A stretch of 64,000 nucleotides of DNA from Thiodiazotropha sp040507005 (GCA_040507005.1 JBEVVS010000023.1:1-64000); one strand, 5' to 3'. Shown: positions 53,201 to 61,834, counted from the stretch's first letter. Translations and numbers: made by a program. The notes: generated by a model not told the origin, from the letters alone.

Positions 53201-54078
53201 GTGGTGCCCCAGAGAACCGCCTTTTTACCCCCCGCGTTCATGGCGATATTGCCGCCGATGGTGGAGGCGTCCTGGGAGGTGGGATCCACAGCGAATGCCA
53301 GGCCGCCGGCTTCCGCCTTCTCGGATACCCGTCGTGTGATCACACCTGCGCCGACGCGGATGGTGGGTACTTGCTCCTCTACGCCGGGCAGAGAGCGATA
53401 CTCGATCTCATGGATGAAATCGAGTTTTTCGGTGTTGATGACCGCGCTATGGGGATCGAGGGGCACCGCGCTGCCGGTATATCCTGTGCCACCGCCACGG
53501 GGGATCAGGGTCAATTGCGAGTCGATGCAGGCCTTGACGATGGGCGCGATCTCCTGTTCCGAGTCGGGGGTGATGACAACAAAGGGTATCTCCACCCGCC
53601 AGTCGGTGGCATCGGTGGCGTGGGAGACACGGGCAAAGCCGCTGAAATCCACATTATCCGCCCGGGTCAGGCCGATTAGATTGGTCTTGGTACGCCGGCG
53701 CAACTCCAGCAACTCATCGAAGCGCCGTTCGAAGCTGTCCACGGCCTCCCGGGCCGCAAGCAATAGGGTCAGGGCCTGCTGATTGTCATTGGCGCGCTGT
53801 TCGAATTGATCCAGGCGATGTTTGAGCGCCCCGACCAGCGCCTCTCTGCGGGATTCGTTGTCGAGTAGATCGTCTTGCAGATAGGGGTTGCGACTGATTA
53901 CCCACATATCCCCCAGTACCTCGAACAGCATCCTTGCGGAACGCCCGGTACGGCGGGTAGCCCGTAACTCCTCAATCAGCTCCCACATGGGCTTACCAAG
54001 GAACCGGATTACGATTTCCCGGTCAGAGAAGGACGTATAGTTGTAAGGGATCTCACGTATTCGTGGTGTAGGCTGCAT
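50227..54078 (-). CDS. Large FAD/4Fe-4S oxidoreductase (GlcD-GlpC fusion, DUF3683)
   Basis: 1283 residues. N-terminal DUF3683 region (about 1-150), FAD-binding PCMH domain with RGGGTGYTGSAV (194-205), FAD-linked oxidase C domain with GEHGIGLTK, two 4Fe-4S motifs CLRCGKCKPVCMTHIP (about 813) and CTVCHKCENPCPVNI (about 875), then two CCG domains (GCGSE, CCGYPQT about 1059; RCCGEAGT about 1177). This combines all three LldEFG/GlcDEF activities in one chain; D-lactate or glycolate-type 2-hydroxyacid oxidation to quinone is inferred. ATG with a GGAGG-like region upstream. Monocistronic. Confidence 0.9.
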   Translation of the reverse strand: MQPTPRIREIPYNYTSFSDREIVIRFLGKPMWELIEELRATRRTGRSARMLFEVLGDMWVISRNPYLQDDLLDNESRREALVGALKHRLDQFEQRANDNQQALTLLLAAREAVDSFERRFDELLELRRRTKTNLIGLTRADNVDFSGFARVSHATDATDWRVEIPFVVITPDSEQEIAPIVKACIDSQLTLIPRGGGTGYTGSAVPLDPHSAVINTEKLDFIHEIEYRSLPGVEEQVPTIRVGAGVITRRVSEKAEAGGLAFAVDPTSQDASTIGGNIAMNAGGKKAVLWGTTLDNLASWRMVMPNGEWLEVERLNHNLGKIHDQQEVQFRLTRYQGDTDKPAGEPQHLRMPGSAFRKAGLGKDVTDKFLSGLPGVQKEGCDGLITSACFILHRMPTQVRTLCLEFFGSDIGKAVPAIIETKTYLDQHQEVKLVGLEHLDERYLKAVKYSTKAARRERPKMVLLADIASDDEEALAHAAAKVVAMTEAREGEAFIASSPEARRNFWLDRARTAAISAHTNAFKINEDVVIPLPKLADYSRGIERINIEESIKNKIQIADEVVAYLAGDHSLRKPDDDFEASDENRSILQAKLDLARQAVAQARQRWHDLLAQLDAPADDHAALIEAADQNTIQPGDRVLDLLLRRDLVVSYRNEIATRLDEIFSGQEVRQIRRAMREIHARLRDSRLFVALHMHAGDGNVHTNIPVHSDNYAMLQQADRIVDRIMALASSLGGAISGEHGIGLTKLQYMEAEKLSAFAQYKQQIDPQGRFNRGKLIEGADLEMAYTPSLRLLEQEAIILEESELGTLNDEIKHCLRCGKCKPVCMTHIPRANLLYSPRNKILATGLIVEAFLYEEQTRRGISMQHFAEMNDVADHCTVCHKCENPCPVNIDFGEVTTLMRKILVDRGKKRRNLGTAAAMAFLNINHPTAIRWMRKGLAEWGFKGLNLGYALAGKAGMRKPDSQPPKATTGTPKPQAMMLEMVQKPIRVEPPKLTLRDALKLDATDSVPILRNPRKVNDESDAIFYFPGCGSERLFSEIGLATLAMLCELGAETVLPPGYLCCGYPQTAAGLHQRGHRITTENRVLFHRIANTLNYMDIKTVLVSCGTCMDQLLQYQFEKIFPGCRLLDIHEYMLERGVALPGTQQTEYLYHDPCHTPIKHYNPQQVASDLMGKPVVLSDRCCGEAGTLGTSRPDIANQLRFRKAEELLKGIETLGKTAQQPATPIKLLTSCPACVQGLSRYTDETALKPEYLVLETIRHLHGEEWQKHFIDQVLRDGVELVLV

Positions 54079-54214
54079 AGTCGGTTTACGGTCAGGAGGC
54101 GTGTGCTGAGGCTATTTTCAGATCGACTATTGTAGCCTAAAAAAGTAAGGCCCTTTAGTTTACAACTATAGAATTTATCAATATTTCATTCTGACCATCC
54201 GATGGGGAATCTCC

Positions 54215-54682
54215 ATGAAGCACTACAAAAGAACTTTCAAGAATATGCTCTCCTTGACTCTCATCTCAGCGTTGATCCTTACCGCGCCGTTGGTGTGGGC
54301 CGGTGAGATAGAAAAAGCTGTCGAATATCGGCAGGGTGTGATGAATGTCTTCGGTTGGAACATGAAGGCGATGTCCAACATGATGAAAGGCAAGACCCCT
54401 TTCGACCAAAAGGTATTTGCGGATCATGCAAAAGATCTGGCCACTGCCTCAGAGCTCAACCTGATGCCCGGCTTTCCCGAGGACTCGGAGTCTGAGGATA
54501 GTGATGCATTAGCGGAAATCTGGATGGAGTTCGATGACTTCGAAGCCAAATACAAGAAACTGGGCGAGGCGGCGGCAAAGCTGAGTGATGTTGCTGCCGG
54601 TGGCGACAAGGCTTCACTTGGCCAAGCCCTGCAGGTGACCGGCAAGGCCTGTAAAGCCTGCCACAAGAAGTATAAAAACTGA
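54215..54682 (+). CDS. Cytochrome c-prime/c556-type periplasmic protein
   Basis: 155 residues with signal peptide (LSLTLISALILTAPLVWA) and C-terminal haem motif CKACHKKYK (about 147-155), as in cytochromes c-prime and c556. The body is helical with REK-rich segments; EKAVEYRQGVMNVFGWNMKAMSNMMKGK is the N-terminal helix. Cytochrome c-prime binds NO or CO; a detoxification role is possible but unproven. Ribosome binding GGGGAA before ATG. Convergent with the PilZ gene (three bases). Confidence 0.92.
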   Translation: MKHYKRTFKNMLSLTLISALILTAPLVWAGEIEKAVEYRQGVMNVFGWNMKAMSNMMKGKTPFDQKVFADHAKDLATASELNLMPGFPEDSESEDSDALAEIWMEFDDFEAKYKKLGEAAAKLSDVAAGGDKASLGQALQVTGKACKACHKKYKN

Positions 54683-54685
54683 GGC

Positions 54686-55015
54686 TCAGGGAAACCCGGG
54701 TCCAGTGTCAGTCTCAGCCAGAATGCGGTCGATGGTGCAGGCTACATTGTAGTGGCCGCTGGCGACCGTATCGCTGCGAATGACGCTGGCCTCGGCCAGG
54801 AGGGGGGGAGTGATGGTATGGCCCGGTATGATGGCAATGGTTATTTTGGCGCCGGGTGGAAGCTCCCTGTCGGCGCTCATCAACAGGCCTGAATTACTCA
54901 GGTTCTTTATCGTCGCGGCGGAGAGCTCACTCTCACCATCGAGACGGTAGCGCACCTCGCCATCCACCGCCATCCGATAAAAGTCGCGTTTCTCGATAAA
55001 ATCATTCATATCCAA
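54686..55015 (-). CDS. PilZ domain c-di-GMP-binding protein
   Basis: 109 residues consisting only of a PilZ domain: RDFYRMAVDGEVRYR gives the RxxxR motif (R11, R15) and NLSNSGLLMSADRELPPG gives D/NxSxxG (about 40-45), both ligands for c-di-GMP. No other domain. With GGDEF-EAL and HDOD proteins in this window, it points to an active second-messenger system. Start ATG at 55015, no clear partner gene. Confidence 0.9.
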   Translation of the reverse strand: MDMNDFIEKRDFYRMAVDGEVRYRLDGESELSAATIKNLSNSGLLMSADRELPPGAKITIAIIPGHTITPPLLAEASVIRSDTVASGHYNVACTIDRILAETDTGPGFP

Positions 55016-55437
55016 TATTTCCCCTCGGCATGTTCAGATATGTAACCCCTAGATTGCTAATTTATCAAGATAGAGTCTTGCTAGTCCCAACAATAATCAC
55101 CAAATCAGTCGTTTTATTCTCCGGTTTACAGAATGTTAGGATAATTTTGTGGTTATCAAGAGTGACTGTAGGCCATTCCTGGAGGAAATGACAGCCAGGG
55201 TTGGTCAGCGGCTGATCTTTGGCTGGCTTGTGACGTATGATTAAACAGACCCAATGGTTTTTTATTTATCCACGGATGCATGAATGAAGTGGCAGATTGT
55301 TGTCTAATTGAATATGGACCCCGGGATGCTTTGGGTGTTGGAGGGTGGACAGGGATTGCTCAAAATCATGATACCCTGGTGTGTCTGAACAGATATTGAA
55401 CCGAGCAAGATTATCAACAGCGTAGTCGAGGATTAGC
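55016..55437. other. 422-base gap without a gene
   Basis: No convincing reading frame. It contains a lone 8-of-9 DnaA-box-like TTATCCACG at 55266-55274 and A/T-rich DNA likely carrying promoters for the PilZ and DUF4124 genes. No terminator or strong repeat seen. Confidence 0.5.
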
Positions 55438-55908
55438 ATGGATATTCGCAAATCAGTCCTAGCATCTTTCATGGCGACTCTGCCGGCCCTGCTTACGGCG
55501 GCAGATGTCTATCGGACTGTGGACGACGAGGGAAATGTGACCTATACCGACGCCCCGGTTAAGAATGGCGGCAAGATCGAAAAAATTGAAATCCAGCCGG
55601 GTCCCTCCGAGGCCTCAAGGCTCGATACGCTGCAGCGCAATGCAGCCATTCGCAAGGCCATGGAAGAGGCCAGGGCAAAGCGCCTGGAAAGAGAGGCCGT
55701 TCGCGATGAGCGGTTATCCAAGGCCAGCAAGGAGCTGGAACAGGCCCAAGAGGATCTGAAACGCACCAAAGAGATTGGCGAGGACGATCGGCAATACCTG
55801 AGCGGCGGAAGGAGCCGCATCCGGCCGGAGTATTTTGAGCGGCTCAAAGAAGCGGAGAAGAAGGTCGAGGAGGCGCGCAAGAATTTAAAGGAAACCCGCG
55901 GCTACTGA
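55438..55908 (+). CDS. Exported DUF4124 domain protein with coiled coil
   Basis: 156 residues: signal peptide (VLASFMATLPALLTAAD), DUF4124 motif VYRTVDDEGNVTYTDAPVKNG (about 22-42) and a highly charged helical tail (about 70-155) rich in Glu, Lys and Arg that likely forms a coiled coil. Start has GAGGAT seven bases upstream. The stop shares TGATG with the cca start, so the genes are translationally coupled. Function unknown; probably periplasmic. Confidence 0.85.
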   Translation: MDIRKSVLASFMATLPALLTAADVYRTVDDEGNVTYTDAPVKNGGKIEKIEIQPGPSEASRLDTLQRNAAIRKAMEEARAKRLEREAVRDERLSKASKELEQAQEDLKRTKEIGEDDRQYLSGGRSRIRPEYFERLKEAEKKVEEARKNLKETRGY

Positions 55909-57137
55909 TGCAGATCTATCTGGTAGGCGGGGCGGTCAGGGACAGGCTCCTGGGCAGGCCTGTCAAAGAGCGGGATTATGTTGTTGTCGGCGCCAGTCCG
56001 GAAATTATGCTGGCCCGTGGTTTTCAGCAGGTGGGCATTTCTTTTCCGGTTTTTCTTCACCCCCAATCCCGCGAGGAGTATGCCTTAGCCAGGAGTCGCC
56101 GTTCAGTCGATCAAGGGGACGCAACAACACCTGATGATGGTCCGGTCTCCCTTGAGCAGGACCTGGCAAGGCGCGACCTTACCATCAATGCCATTGCCGA
56201 GGATGAACATGGAGAGTTGATCGATCCATTCGGCGGCCGGGAGGATCTGCAAAAACGTCAGCTTAGACATGTCTCCGACGCCTTCGGCGATGATCCGGTG
56301 CGTATTCTCAGAGTTACCCGTTTCATGGCCCGCTATGGGGATCTGGGCTTTAGCGTAGCACCTGAGACACTAACCCTGATGCGGCAGCTGACAGCCGCCG
56401 GGAGCCTGGAGCATTTGGTTGCGGAACGGGTTTGGCAAGAGTTGACAGGGGCGCTTGGGGAATCCCAGCCGAGACTTTTTTTCGAAACCTTGCGCGCGGT
56501 GGGAGCCTTACAGAAGGTGTTCCCTGAGATAGACGCCCTCTGGGGTGTGCCGCAACCGGTGCATTGGCATCCTGAGGTGGATTGTGGCGAACATACCATG
56601 CTGGCGCTGCAGGCCGTTGTTGAATTGAGTGATGATAGGGCAATCAGATTCGCCACCCTCACTCACGATTTGGGCAAGGCAACCACACCGCAGCGGATAC
56701 TGCCTGGCCACTACGGGCATGAGGAGCGAGGTGTTAAGTTGATCAAACAGTTGTGCAGCCGCCTCAAGGCACCGCTGCGTTTTCGAGATCTGGCTTGTCG
56801 CTGCGCCGCCTACCATGGCTATCTGCATCGACTCTATGAGCTGCGGCCAAAGACGGTGTTGAAACTGCTCAAGGGACTGGATGCCTTTCGCAAGCCGGAG
56901 CGCCTGCAGGAATTCATTCTTGTTTGTCAGGCTGATTACCTAGGACGCGAGGGCTTGCAGCAACGCCCCTATCCTCAGGCAGATGATTTGAAGCGGATCT
57001 ACCGGGCTGCTGCAGAAGTCACATCAGCGACCCAGGACCCGACACTCATGGGCAGGTTGCTGGGTGATGCGATCGATAGAGAGAGAATTCAGCGGATAAC
57101 AGGGGTAATGAGTACTCTTGAGGCTGCTGTCGATTGA
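55908..57137 (+). CDS. cca: CCA-adding tRNA nucleotidyltransferase
   Basis: Class II nucleotidyltransferase that adds or repairs CCA at tRNA 3-prime ends; the HD domain gives 2-prime,3-prime-cyclic phosphodiesterase activity in the gammaproteobacterial form. 409 residues: LVGGAVRDRLLG, ERDYVVVG (catalytic aspartates), DLARRDLTINAIA (motif), and the C-terminal HD domain with LTHDLGKATTP (about residues 245-256). Full length. Starts within the DUF4124 stop. Confidence 0.97.
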   Translation: MQIYLVGGAVRDRLLGRPVKERDYVVVGASPEIMLARGFQQVGISFPVFLHPQSREEYALARSRRSVDQGDATTPDDGPVSLEQDLARRDLTINAIAEDEHGELIDPFGGREDLQKRQLRHVSDAFGDDPVRILRVTRFMARYGDLGFSVAPETLTLMRQLTAAGSLEHLVAERVWQELTGALGESQPRLFFETLRAVGALQKVFPEIDALWGVPQPVHWHPEVDCGEHTMLALQAVVELSDDRAIRFATLTHDLGKATTPQRILPGHYGHEERGVKLIKQLCSRLKAPLRFRDLACRCAAYHGYLHRLYELRPKTVLKLLKGLDAFRKPERLQEFILVCQADYLGREGLQQRPYPQADDLKRIYRAAAEVTSATQDPTLMGRLLGDAIDRERIQRITGVMSTLEAAVD

Positions 57138-57148
57138 AGCCTGCTGAC

Positions 57149-58345
57149 TCAATCGACCAAGCGATCGAAGATCCTGAATCCGGCCACATAGGTACCAATG
57201 GCGGATCCCAGGGTACTGAAGAAGAAAATAATCAGGGTCCTGGAGACCCGGTTTCTCCACCAGCCGCGAAAAGAAGTGGTGTCATTGCGCAGACGGGCAA
57301 AGTCCGCGACGGTTGGTTTACGCAGAAACAGTTCAGCTGCGGCGGTCACCATACCTGCCCCAATCGCCGGATTCAGGGATGTCAGGGGTGCTGCGACGAA
57401 GGCGGTGACAACGGTCAGGGGATGCGCCGCGGCGAGCAGGGCGCCCAGGGCGGACAGGCCACCGTTTATCACCACCCAATCCATCACCAATTGCCAGCCT
57501 AGAGTTGGGCTGCGTTGAAAACCGATGACGAAACCGCTCAACACCAGTGCTACGATCACCCAGGGAATGAGTTTCGGCCAGCGGCTCGGCTTCGGTTCCT
57601 CATCCAACTCACTGATCCGTTCATCCGGTGAGGCCATGGGGCTTTGCAGGTAGTTGGCGATGCCGTTCATATGACCGGCGCCCACCACCACCAACAGGTC
57701 TTCATGGCCCTTGCTTGCAATCTCCTGCAATATTCGCGCAGCCATGTATTGGTCGCGCTCGTCGATCAGGGGAAGGTAGAGATCCTGGCGGTCTTCCGCA
57801 AATTCGGCAAAGGTGGTTTCGAGAATATCACCCTCCTTCAGGTGCTCGATCTCCTCTTCTGATACCTCCTCTTTGGAGAGTATGCTGCCGAGGATGCCGG
57901 CGAACAGGGTGAACCGCTTCCACCATGTGAGGTTGCCTGCCACCCGCTTGAGGGTGGTGCTGATCTCTCTATCGATCAGCAGCAGGCTGAGGTGGGATTC
58001 CCTGGCTATGCGAATGGCCTCCCGCTGCTCCTCGCCGGGTGAGATGCCGAACTGGTCAGCGAGGCGTTGTTGATAGGCTCCCAGGGCAAGATTGGTGATC
58101 ACCATCAAGACCCGTTTCTCCCGGACAACCTTCAGCAGGTCCATTTTTGCCAAGTCGTCGGGATTAATCAGTGCGTTGTAGCGGCTTGGGCACAACTCTA
58201 CAGCCACTGCGTCGTAGTCGCCGCCCTGCAGGAGCTGCTTAACCTTTTCCGCACTCGAGCGGGATACATGAGCTGTACCTAAAAGGGTTATTTTACTATC
58301 CCCAAGAATCACTTCCCGTTGTGGTTCCCGATCTCTCTGAGCCAT
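57149..58345 (-). CDS. TraB/PrgY (GumN-like) family membrane protein
   Basis: 398 residues: N-terminal TraB domain with LGTAHVSRSSAEKVKQLL (about 22-39), VAVELCPSRYNAL (about 49-61) and VVVGAGHMNGI (about 223-233), which are the GxxH/E metal-type motifs of the TIKI/TraB superfamily, followed by four hydrophobic helices in the C-terminal third (about 260-395). Homologues in Enterococcus shut down pheromone; the role in gammaproteobacteria is not known. The C terminus is convergent with cca (11 bases). Confidence 0.88.
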   Translation of the reverse strand: MAQRDREPQREVILGDSKITLLGTAHVSRSSAEKVKQLLQGGDYDAVAVELCPSRYNALINPDDLAKMDLLKVVREKRVLMVITNLALGAYQQRLADQFGISPGEEQREAIRIARESHLSLLLIDREISTTLKRVAGNLTWWKRFTLFAGILGSILSKEEVSEEEIEHLKEGDILETTFAEFAEDRQDLYLPLIDERDQYMAARILQEIASKGHEDLLVVVGAGHMNGIANYLQSPMASPDERISELDEEPKPSRWPKLIPWVIVALVLSGFVIGFQRSPTLGWQLVMDWVVINGGLSALGALLAAAHPLTVVTAFVAAPLTSLNPAIGAGMVTAAAELFLRKPTVADFARLRNDTTSFRGWWRNRVSRTLIIFFFSTLGSAIGTYVAGFRIFDRLVD

Positions 58346-58498
58346 AGTTCTCTGTCTTTTAGTTGCAAAAGCCTATCATTGTAACAGCCTCTTCCATCCA
58401 GTGGTGTGGATATTTCTCTTGAATTTTCTATGGCGTTTGCCTGATGTGGTATTTACAGGTAGCTTAGGCTATTGATATGAATCGGTGGAGTGAGTGGG

Positions 58499-59107
58499 AT
58501 GAGTAAGAACATTGTCTGGCATGAAGCGACGGTTACCCGTGAGCGTCGCGAAAAGATGAACAGACATCGCGCCAAATTGCTCTGGTTTACCGGCCTGTCC
58601 GGGTCCGGCAAGTCCACCCTGGCCCACGCCCTGGAGGAGGAGCTGCATCAACGGGGGTGTCGTACCTACGTCTTTGATGGTGACAATGTTCGGCATGGAT
58701 TATGCCGCGATCTCGGTTTCAGCACCGAGGACAGGACTGAAAATATACGGCGAATAGGCGAAATGGCGAAATTGTTTGTGGATGCCGGGGTGATTGCCCT
58801 TACCGCCTTTATCTCCCCCATACGTGAAGACAGAGAAAGAGCCAGGGGCCTGTTTCCTCACGGCGATTTCATAGAGGTGTATGTCAGTTGTCCACTGGAG
58901 GTGTGTGAGTCGCGGGATGTAAAAGGGCTCTATAAAAAAGCGCGAAATGGAGAGATTCCAAACTTTACCGGTATCTCCGCACCCTATGATGTGCCGGGCA
59001 AGCCTGAGATTACCATAGAGACTCAGGACAGGAGCATAGAGGCGTGTGTAGACGAACTGATCGAGACGTTGCAACAGCGAGGGGTGATTCCCACCAAGGT
59101 TGTATAA
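58499..59107 (+). CDS. cysC: Adenylyl-sulfate kinase (APS kinase)
   Basis: Phosphorylates APS to PAPS in sulfate activation. 202 residues: P-loop GLSGSGKSTLA (about 29-39), DGDNVRHGLCRDLGFS (about 58-73), REDRERARGL, and DVKGLYKKARNGEI. Stand-alone enzyme without a sulfurylase domain. The frame reaches GTG 58490, but the ATG at 58499 with GGTGGAG eight bases upstream is better. No cysD, cysN or sat gene is nearby. Followed 15 bases later by a lipoprotein gene. Confidence 0.95.
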   Translation: MSKNIVWHEATVTRERREKMNRHRAKLLWFTGLSGSGKSTLAHALEEELHQRGCRTYVFDGDNVRHGLCRDLGFSTEDRTENIRRIGEMAKLFVDAGVIALTAFISPIREDRERARGLFPHGDFIEVYVSCPLEVCESRDVKGLYKKARNGEIPNFTGISAPYDVPGKPEITIETQDRSIEACVDELIETLQQRGVIPTKVV

Positions 59108-59122
59108 TTGCGAGGTGCCGAT

Positions 59123-59548
59123 ATGATCCCGAGTCAGATGAATAATTCATTGTCATTCAAATTTCTGGTCATGCTGTTGTTTTTAAGTCTGCTCACGGCC
59201 TGTCAGACCTTAGGGGAGCGTAAGCGGGCCCAGTCCCTGCAAGATACCCTGCGCAGTTATGAGGCAACCGTACGCTGGAGTTCAGGGCAGCATGCGGTAA
59301 AGTTTCAAGATCCAGAACTGGCTACGGCGGACGTGCGACCCCAGCGCAAGGATATCCGGGTAACCGGGTATGAGGTGGTGCAGGGACCGACCATGTTAGG
59401 TGAGGAGAGAGCTGTACAGACCGCTGTCATTCAGTATGTTCTACAGGAGAGCCAGATTGTAAAGGAGATCGCTGATCAGCAAGTGTGGCTCTTCGATGAA
59501 GAACAGGATAAGTGGTATTTAAATAGCCAGCCCCCTGAATTCAAGTAA
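59123..59548 (+). CDS. Hypothetical lipoprotein
   Basis: 141 residues with signal peptide (FKFLVMLLFLSLL) and lipobox TAC (about residue 27). The mature part has YEATVRWSSGQHAVKFQDPE, PQRKDIRVTGYEVVQGPTMLGEERAVQTAVIQYV and WLFDEEQDKWYLNSQPPEF, suggesting beta strands. I do not recognise a family. A TTG at 59108 is in frame, but ATG 59123 with GAGGTG is better. Likely co-transcribed with cysC. Confidence 0.75.
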   Translation: MIPSQMNNSLSFKFLVMLLFLSLLTACQTLGERKRAQSLQDTLRSYEATVRWSSGQHAVKFQDPELATADVRPQRKDIRVTGYEVVQGPTMLGEERAVQTAVIQYVLQESQIVKEIADQQVWLFDEEQDKWYLNSQPPEFK

Positions 59549-59556
59549 TACCCAAC

Positions 59557-60813
59557 TCAAGCCATCAGCATCTTTTGGGCGCGCTCAATCTTTTCTTCCG
59601 CCTTATCTAGAATCTTCAGGCTGAGCTTCGGCGTCAACTCACCCAGGTCGAGACGTTTCAAGGCGGGGACCTGGTCAAGGGTTGGCAGATGCTTCATCTC
59701 ATCACTGCCGATAAAGTTATGCAGTTGGGAGACGATCACCAGGTCGGCGTAATCCGCTTCTCCGTCGTGTTCCCGGAACCAGTTCTCTGCTTCTTCCGTT
59801 ACCTGTATCAGGTCGTCGATAAATCCCCAGTTTTTTAATATGGCGCTGCCAATGCTGCTCCGCATGTCACGCATCACCTGTTCCAATTTCTCATTGTCGT
59901 TGGCGACCTCGGTATAGTTTTCCGCATAGCTGAGTATGGCGACGTTGCCGATATCATGCAGCAGACCCGCGAGCAGGGCGTGCTCCGGATTGAACTGTCC
60001 GGAGATCTTGGCGAGGACATAGCAAATGGCACTTACCTTGACGCTGTGCTCCCACAGTTTATGCATCTGCTCTTTCAATACCTTCGAATGGGTGTTGAAC
60101 AATTCTCTTAAGGCGAATGTCAGGACCAGCTTATGGGTGGTATCGGCCCCCAGGCGGACAATCGCCGCGGCACAGGAGTCGACCGGTGTCACACCGGCAT
60201 ACAGGGGACTGTTCGCGGCACGTACGAGTTTGGTTGTGATAGCCGGATCGGTCTGTACGATGTTGGCCAGTTTTCTCGCATTGGTGGTTTCATCGCGCAT
60301 GGCGCGGCCCACACGTACCGCAACATCGGGCAGGCTCGGCAACACCAAACAGTTGTTCTTGAGGTCATCCAACAGGACCTCTGTCATCCGGGTCTCGGCC
60401 AGGACCGGATCCACGATTTGGCTATCGCTGTCTATTTCGGTGGCCATAAAGCCTTCTTCGGTATTCAGCAGGCCCTCGAGCAGACCATTCTCTACCACCA
60501 GGTAGTCCGTGGGTGATACGGCCTCTACGGTGTAGCGTCTAGGAATCAGGTTGGCAATGGGATTTTGCGCCTGTGGTGAGTCGTCGAGGATTTCCGTTAC
60601 CCGGCCATCTGCGGAGTGCAATCGCAGCTTGCCTTTGATGAGATAGAGACTGAAAGGTGTGGTATCCCCCTGCTCCAGAATCTTCAGGCCGCGGCCAGCC
60701 GAATGTATCTGGATGGAACGGCCGAGCAGCTCAAGTTGAATGTCGTTGAGCTGATCCAGTGGATGAAACCTCTTCAGGATCTCAGGTGTTGGGTGTACAA
60801 CAATCTCACTCAT
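59557..60813 (-). CDS. Cyclic-nucleotide-binding-like/HDOD signalling protein
   Basis: 418 residues: an N-terminal cNMP-binding-like fold (about 15-130, HPLDQLNDIQLELLGRSIQI, SLYLIKGKLRLHSADG) that lacks the clear RxA phosphate-binding cassette, then an HDOD domain (about 150-345) with LPSLPDVAVRVGRAM, LLHDIGNVAIL and a helical tail. HDOD proteins control gene expression or c-di-GMP turnover. Start ATG 60813, 18 bases after pyrD, so likely an operon with it. Confidence 0.87.
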   Translation of the reverse strand: MSEIVVHPTPEILKRFHPLDQLNDIQLELLGRSIQIHSAGRGLKILEQGDTTPFSLYLIKGKLRLHSADGRVTEILDDSPQAQNPIANLIPRRYTVEAVSPTDYLVVENGLLEGLLNTEEGFMATEIDSDSQIVDPVLAETRMTEVLLDDLKNNCLVLPSLPDVAVRVGRAMRDETTNARKLANIVQTDPAITTKLVRAANSPLYAGVTPVDSCAAAIVRLGADTTHKLVLTFALRELFNTHSKVLKEQMHKLWEHSVKVSAICYVLAKISGQFNPEHALLAGLLHDIGNVAILSYAENYTEVANDNEKLEQVMRDMRSSIGSAILKNWGFIDDLIQVTEEAENWFREHDGEADYADLVIVSQLHNFIGSDEMKHLPTLDQVPALKRLDLGELTPKLSLKILDKAEEKIERAQKMLMA

Positions 60814-60831
60814 GCTAGAAGGTATCCTTTC

Positions 60832-61800
60832 TCAGCAACCACATTTAGCGGTTTGTTGTTGGTTCAGCTGCAGTGTTCCGACAAGATGATCGAGTGACGG
60901 CAACTTGTGGCGTTCCATGTAGTGCAAAATCCCTGTATTGATAGTTTTACAAATTAGGGGATTATAAAAAAGGGCTGTTCCCAGTCCCACGGCGCTGGCA
61001 CCGGCAATCATAAACTCAAGGGCATCCTCCGCCGAAGCTATTCCCCCCTGGCCGATGATGGGTATATTGTGATGGCGGCACACCTGATAGACCTGATGCA
61101 CCTTCAAAAGCGCCACCGGCTTAATGGCCGGACCCGACAGCCCGCCCTGGTTATTGCCGATCAGCGGGGTGCGGCTTTCAATATCGATGGCCATGCCCAT
61201 CAAGGTGTTGATGACGGCGAAGGCGTCACTGCCCGCCTCGATACATCCGCTAGCATTTGCGGCAATATCTGTCTGATTTGGGGAGAGCTTTGTAATCAGC
61301 GGCTTACGTGTCGCCTTCCTGCAGGCCTCCACTACTCGCGCCGACATCGCAGGATCATTGCCGAAGGCCACGCCACCCTCTTTGACATTGGGACAGGAGA
61401 TATTGATCTCTATGGCATCGATGGGCGAGTCGTCGAAACGCCGGGTGACCTCGAAATACTCCTCCACCGTTGAGCCGGAGACATTGGCGATGAAGCGGGT
61501 TTCGGTGAAATCGAGGCCGGGAAGAATTTCATTGATGACATGATCGACACCGGGATTCTGCAGACCGATTGCATTCAACATACCGTCCGGTGTTTCATAG
61601 ACCCGATGGGGCTGGTTGCCAAGGCGCGGTTCCAGGGTGGTCCCCTTGAGACAGACGGCGCCGGCATCCCGATTGCTAAAGCCGCTCACCCTTGTGTACT
61701 CTTCGCCAAAGCCGACACAGCCGGAGAGCAGTACAATGGGGGTATTGAATTTGAGTCCACAGAATTCTGTCTGCAGGGATGAGGGGCCGCTGTTGTTCAT
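60832..61800 (-). CDS. Dihydroorotate dehydrogenase, class 1 (1B-like)
   Basis: Oxidises dihydroorotate to orotate with FMN. 322 residues: FNTPIVLLSGCVGFGEEY, KGTTLEPRLGNQPHRVYE, NAIGLQNPGV, and EINISCPNVKEGGVAFGNDP with the catalytic Cys of class 1B enzymes; GGIASAEDALEFMIAGASAVGLGTALFYNP holds FMN phosphate. The family normally works with the iron-sulfur subunit PyrK, which is not in this window. Most gammaproteobacteria instead use the quinone-linked class 2 enzyme. Start ATG 61800. Confidence 0.85.
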   Translation of the reverse strand: MNNSGPSSLQTEFCGLKFNTPIVLLSGCVGFGEEYTRVSGFSNRDAGAVCLKGTTLEPRLGNQPHRVYETPDGMLNAIGLQNPGVDHVINEILPGLDFTETRFIANVSGSTVEEYFEVTRRFDDSPIDAIEINISCPNVKEGGVAFGNDPAMSARVVEACRKATRKPLITKLSPNQTDIAANASGCIEAGSDAFAVINTLMGMAIDIESRTPLIGNNQGGLSGPAIKPVALLKVHQVYQVCRHHNIPIIGQGGIASAEDALEFMIAGASAVGLGTALFYNPLICKTINTGILHYMERHKLPSLDHLVGTLQLNQQQTAKCGC

Positions 61801-61834
61801 CGACGTAAACTATTTCTCCAACCGGGGGTGAGGG

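Noticed and set aside
55185..55244. Short frame ATG ACA GCC ... TAA near GGAGGAA at 55180-55240
   Set aside because: Shine-Dalgarno to ATG spacing is about two bases, too short, and the 18-residue product shows no feature.
55266..55274. Lone DnaA-box-like TTATCCACG
   Set aside because: Single 8-of-9 match far from the origin; expected by chance.
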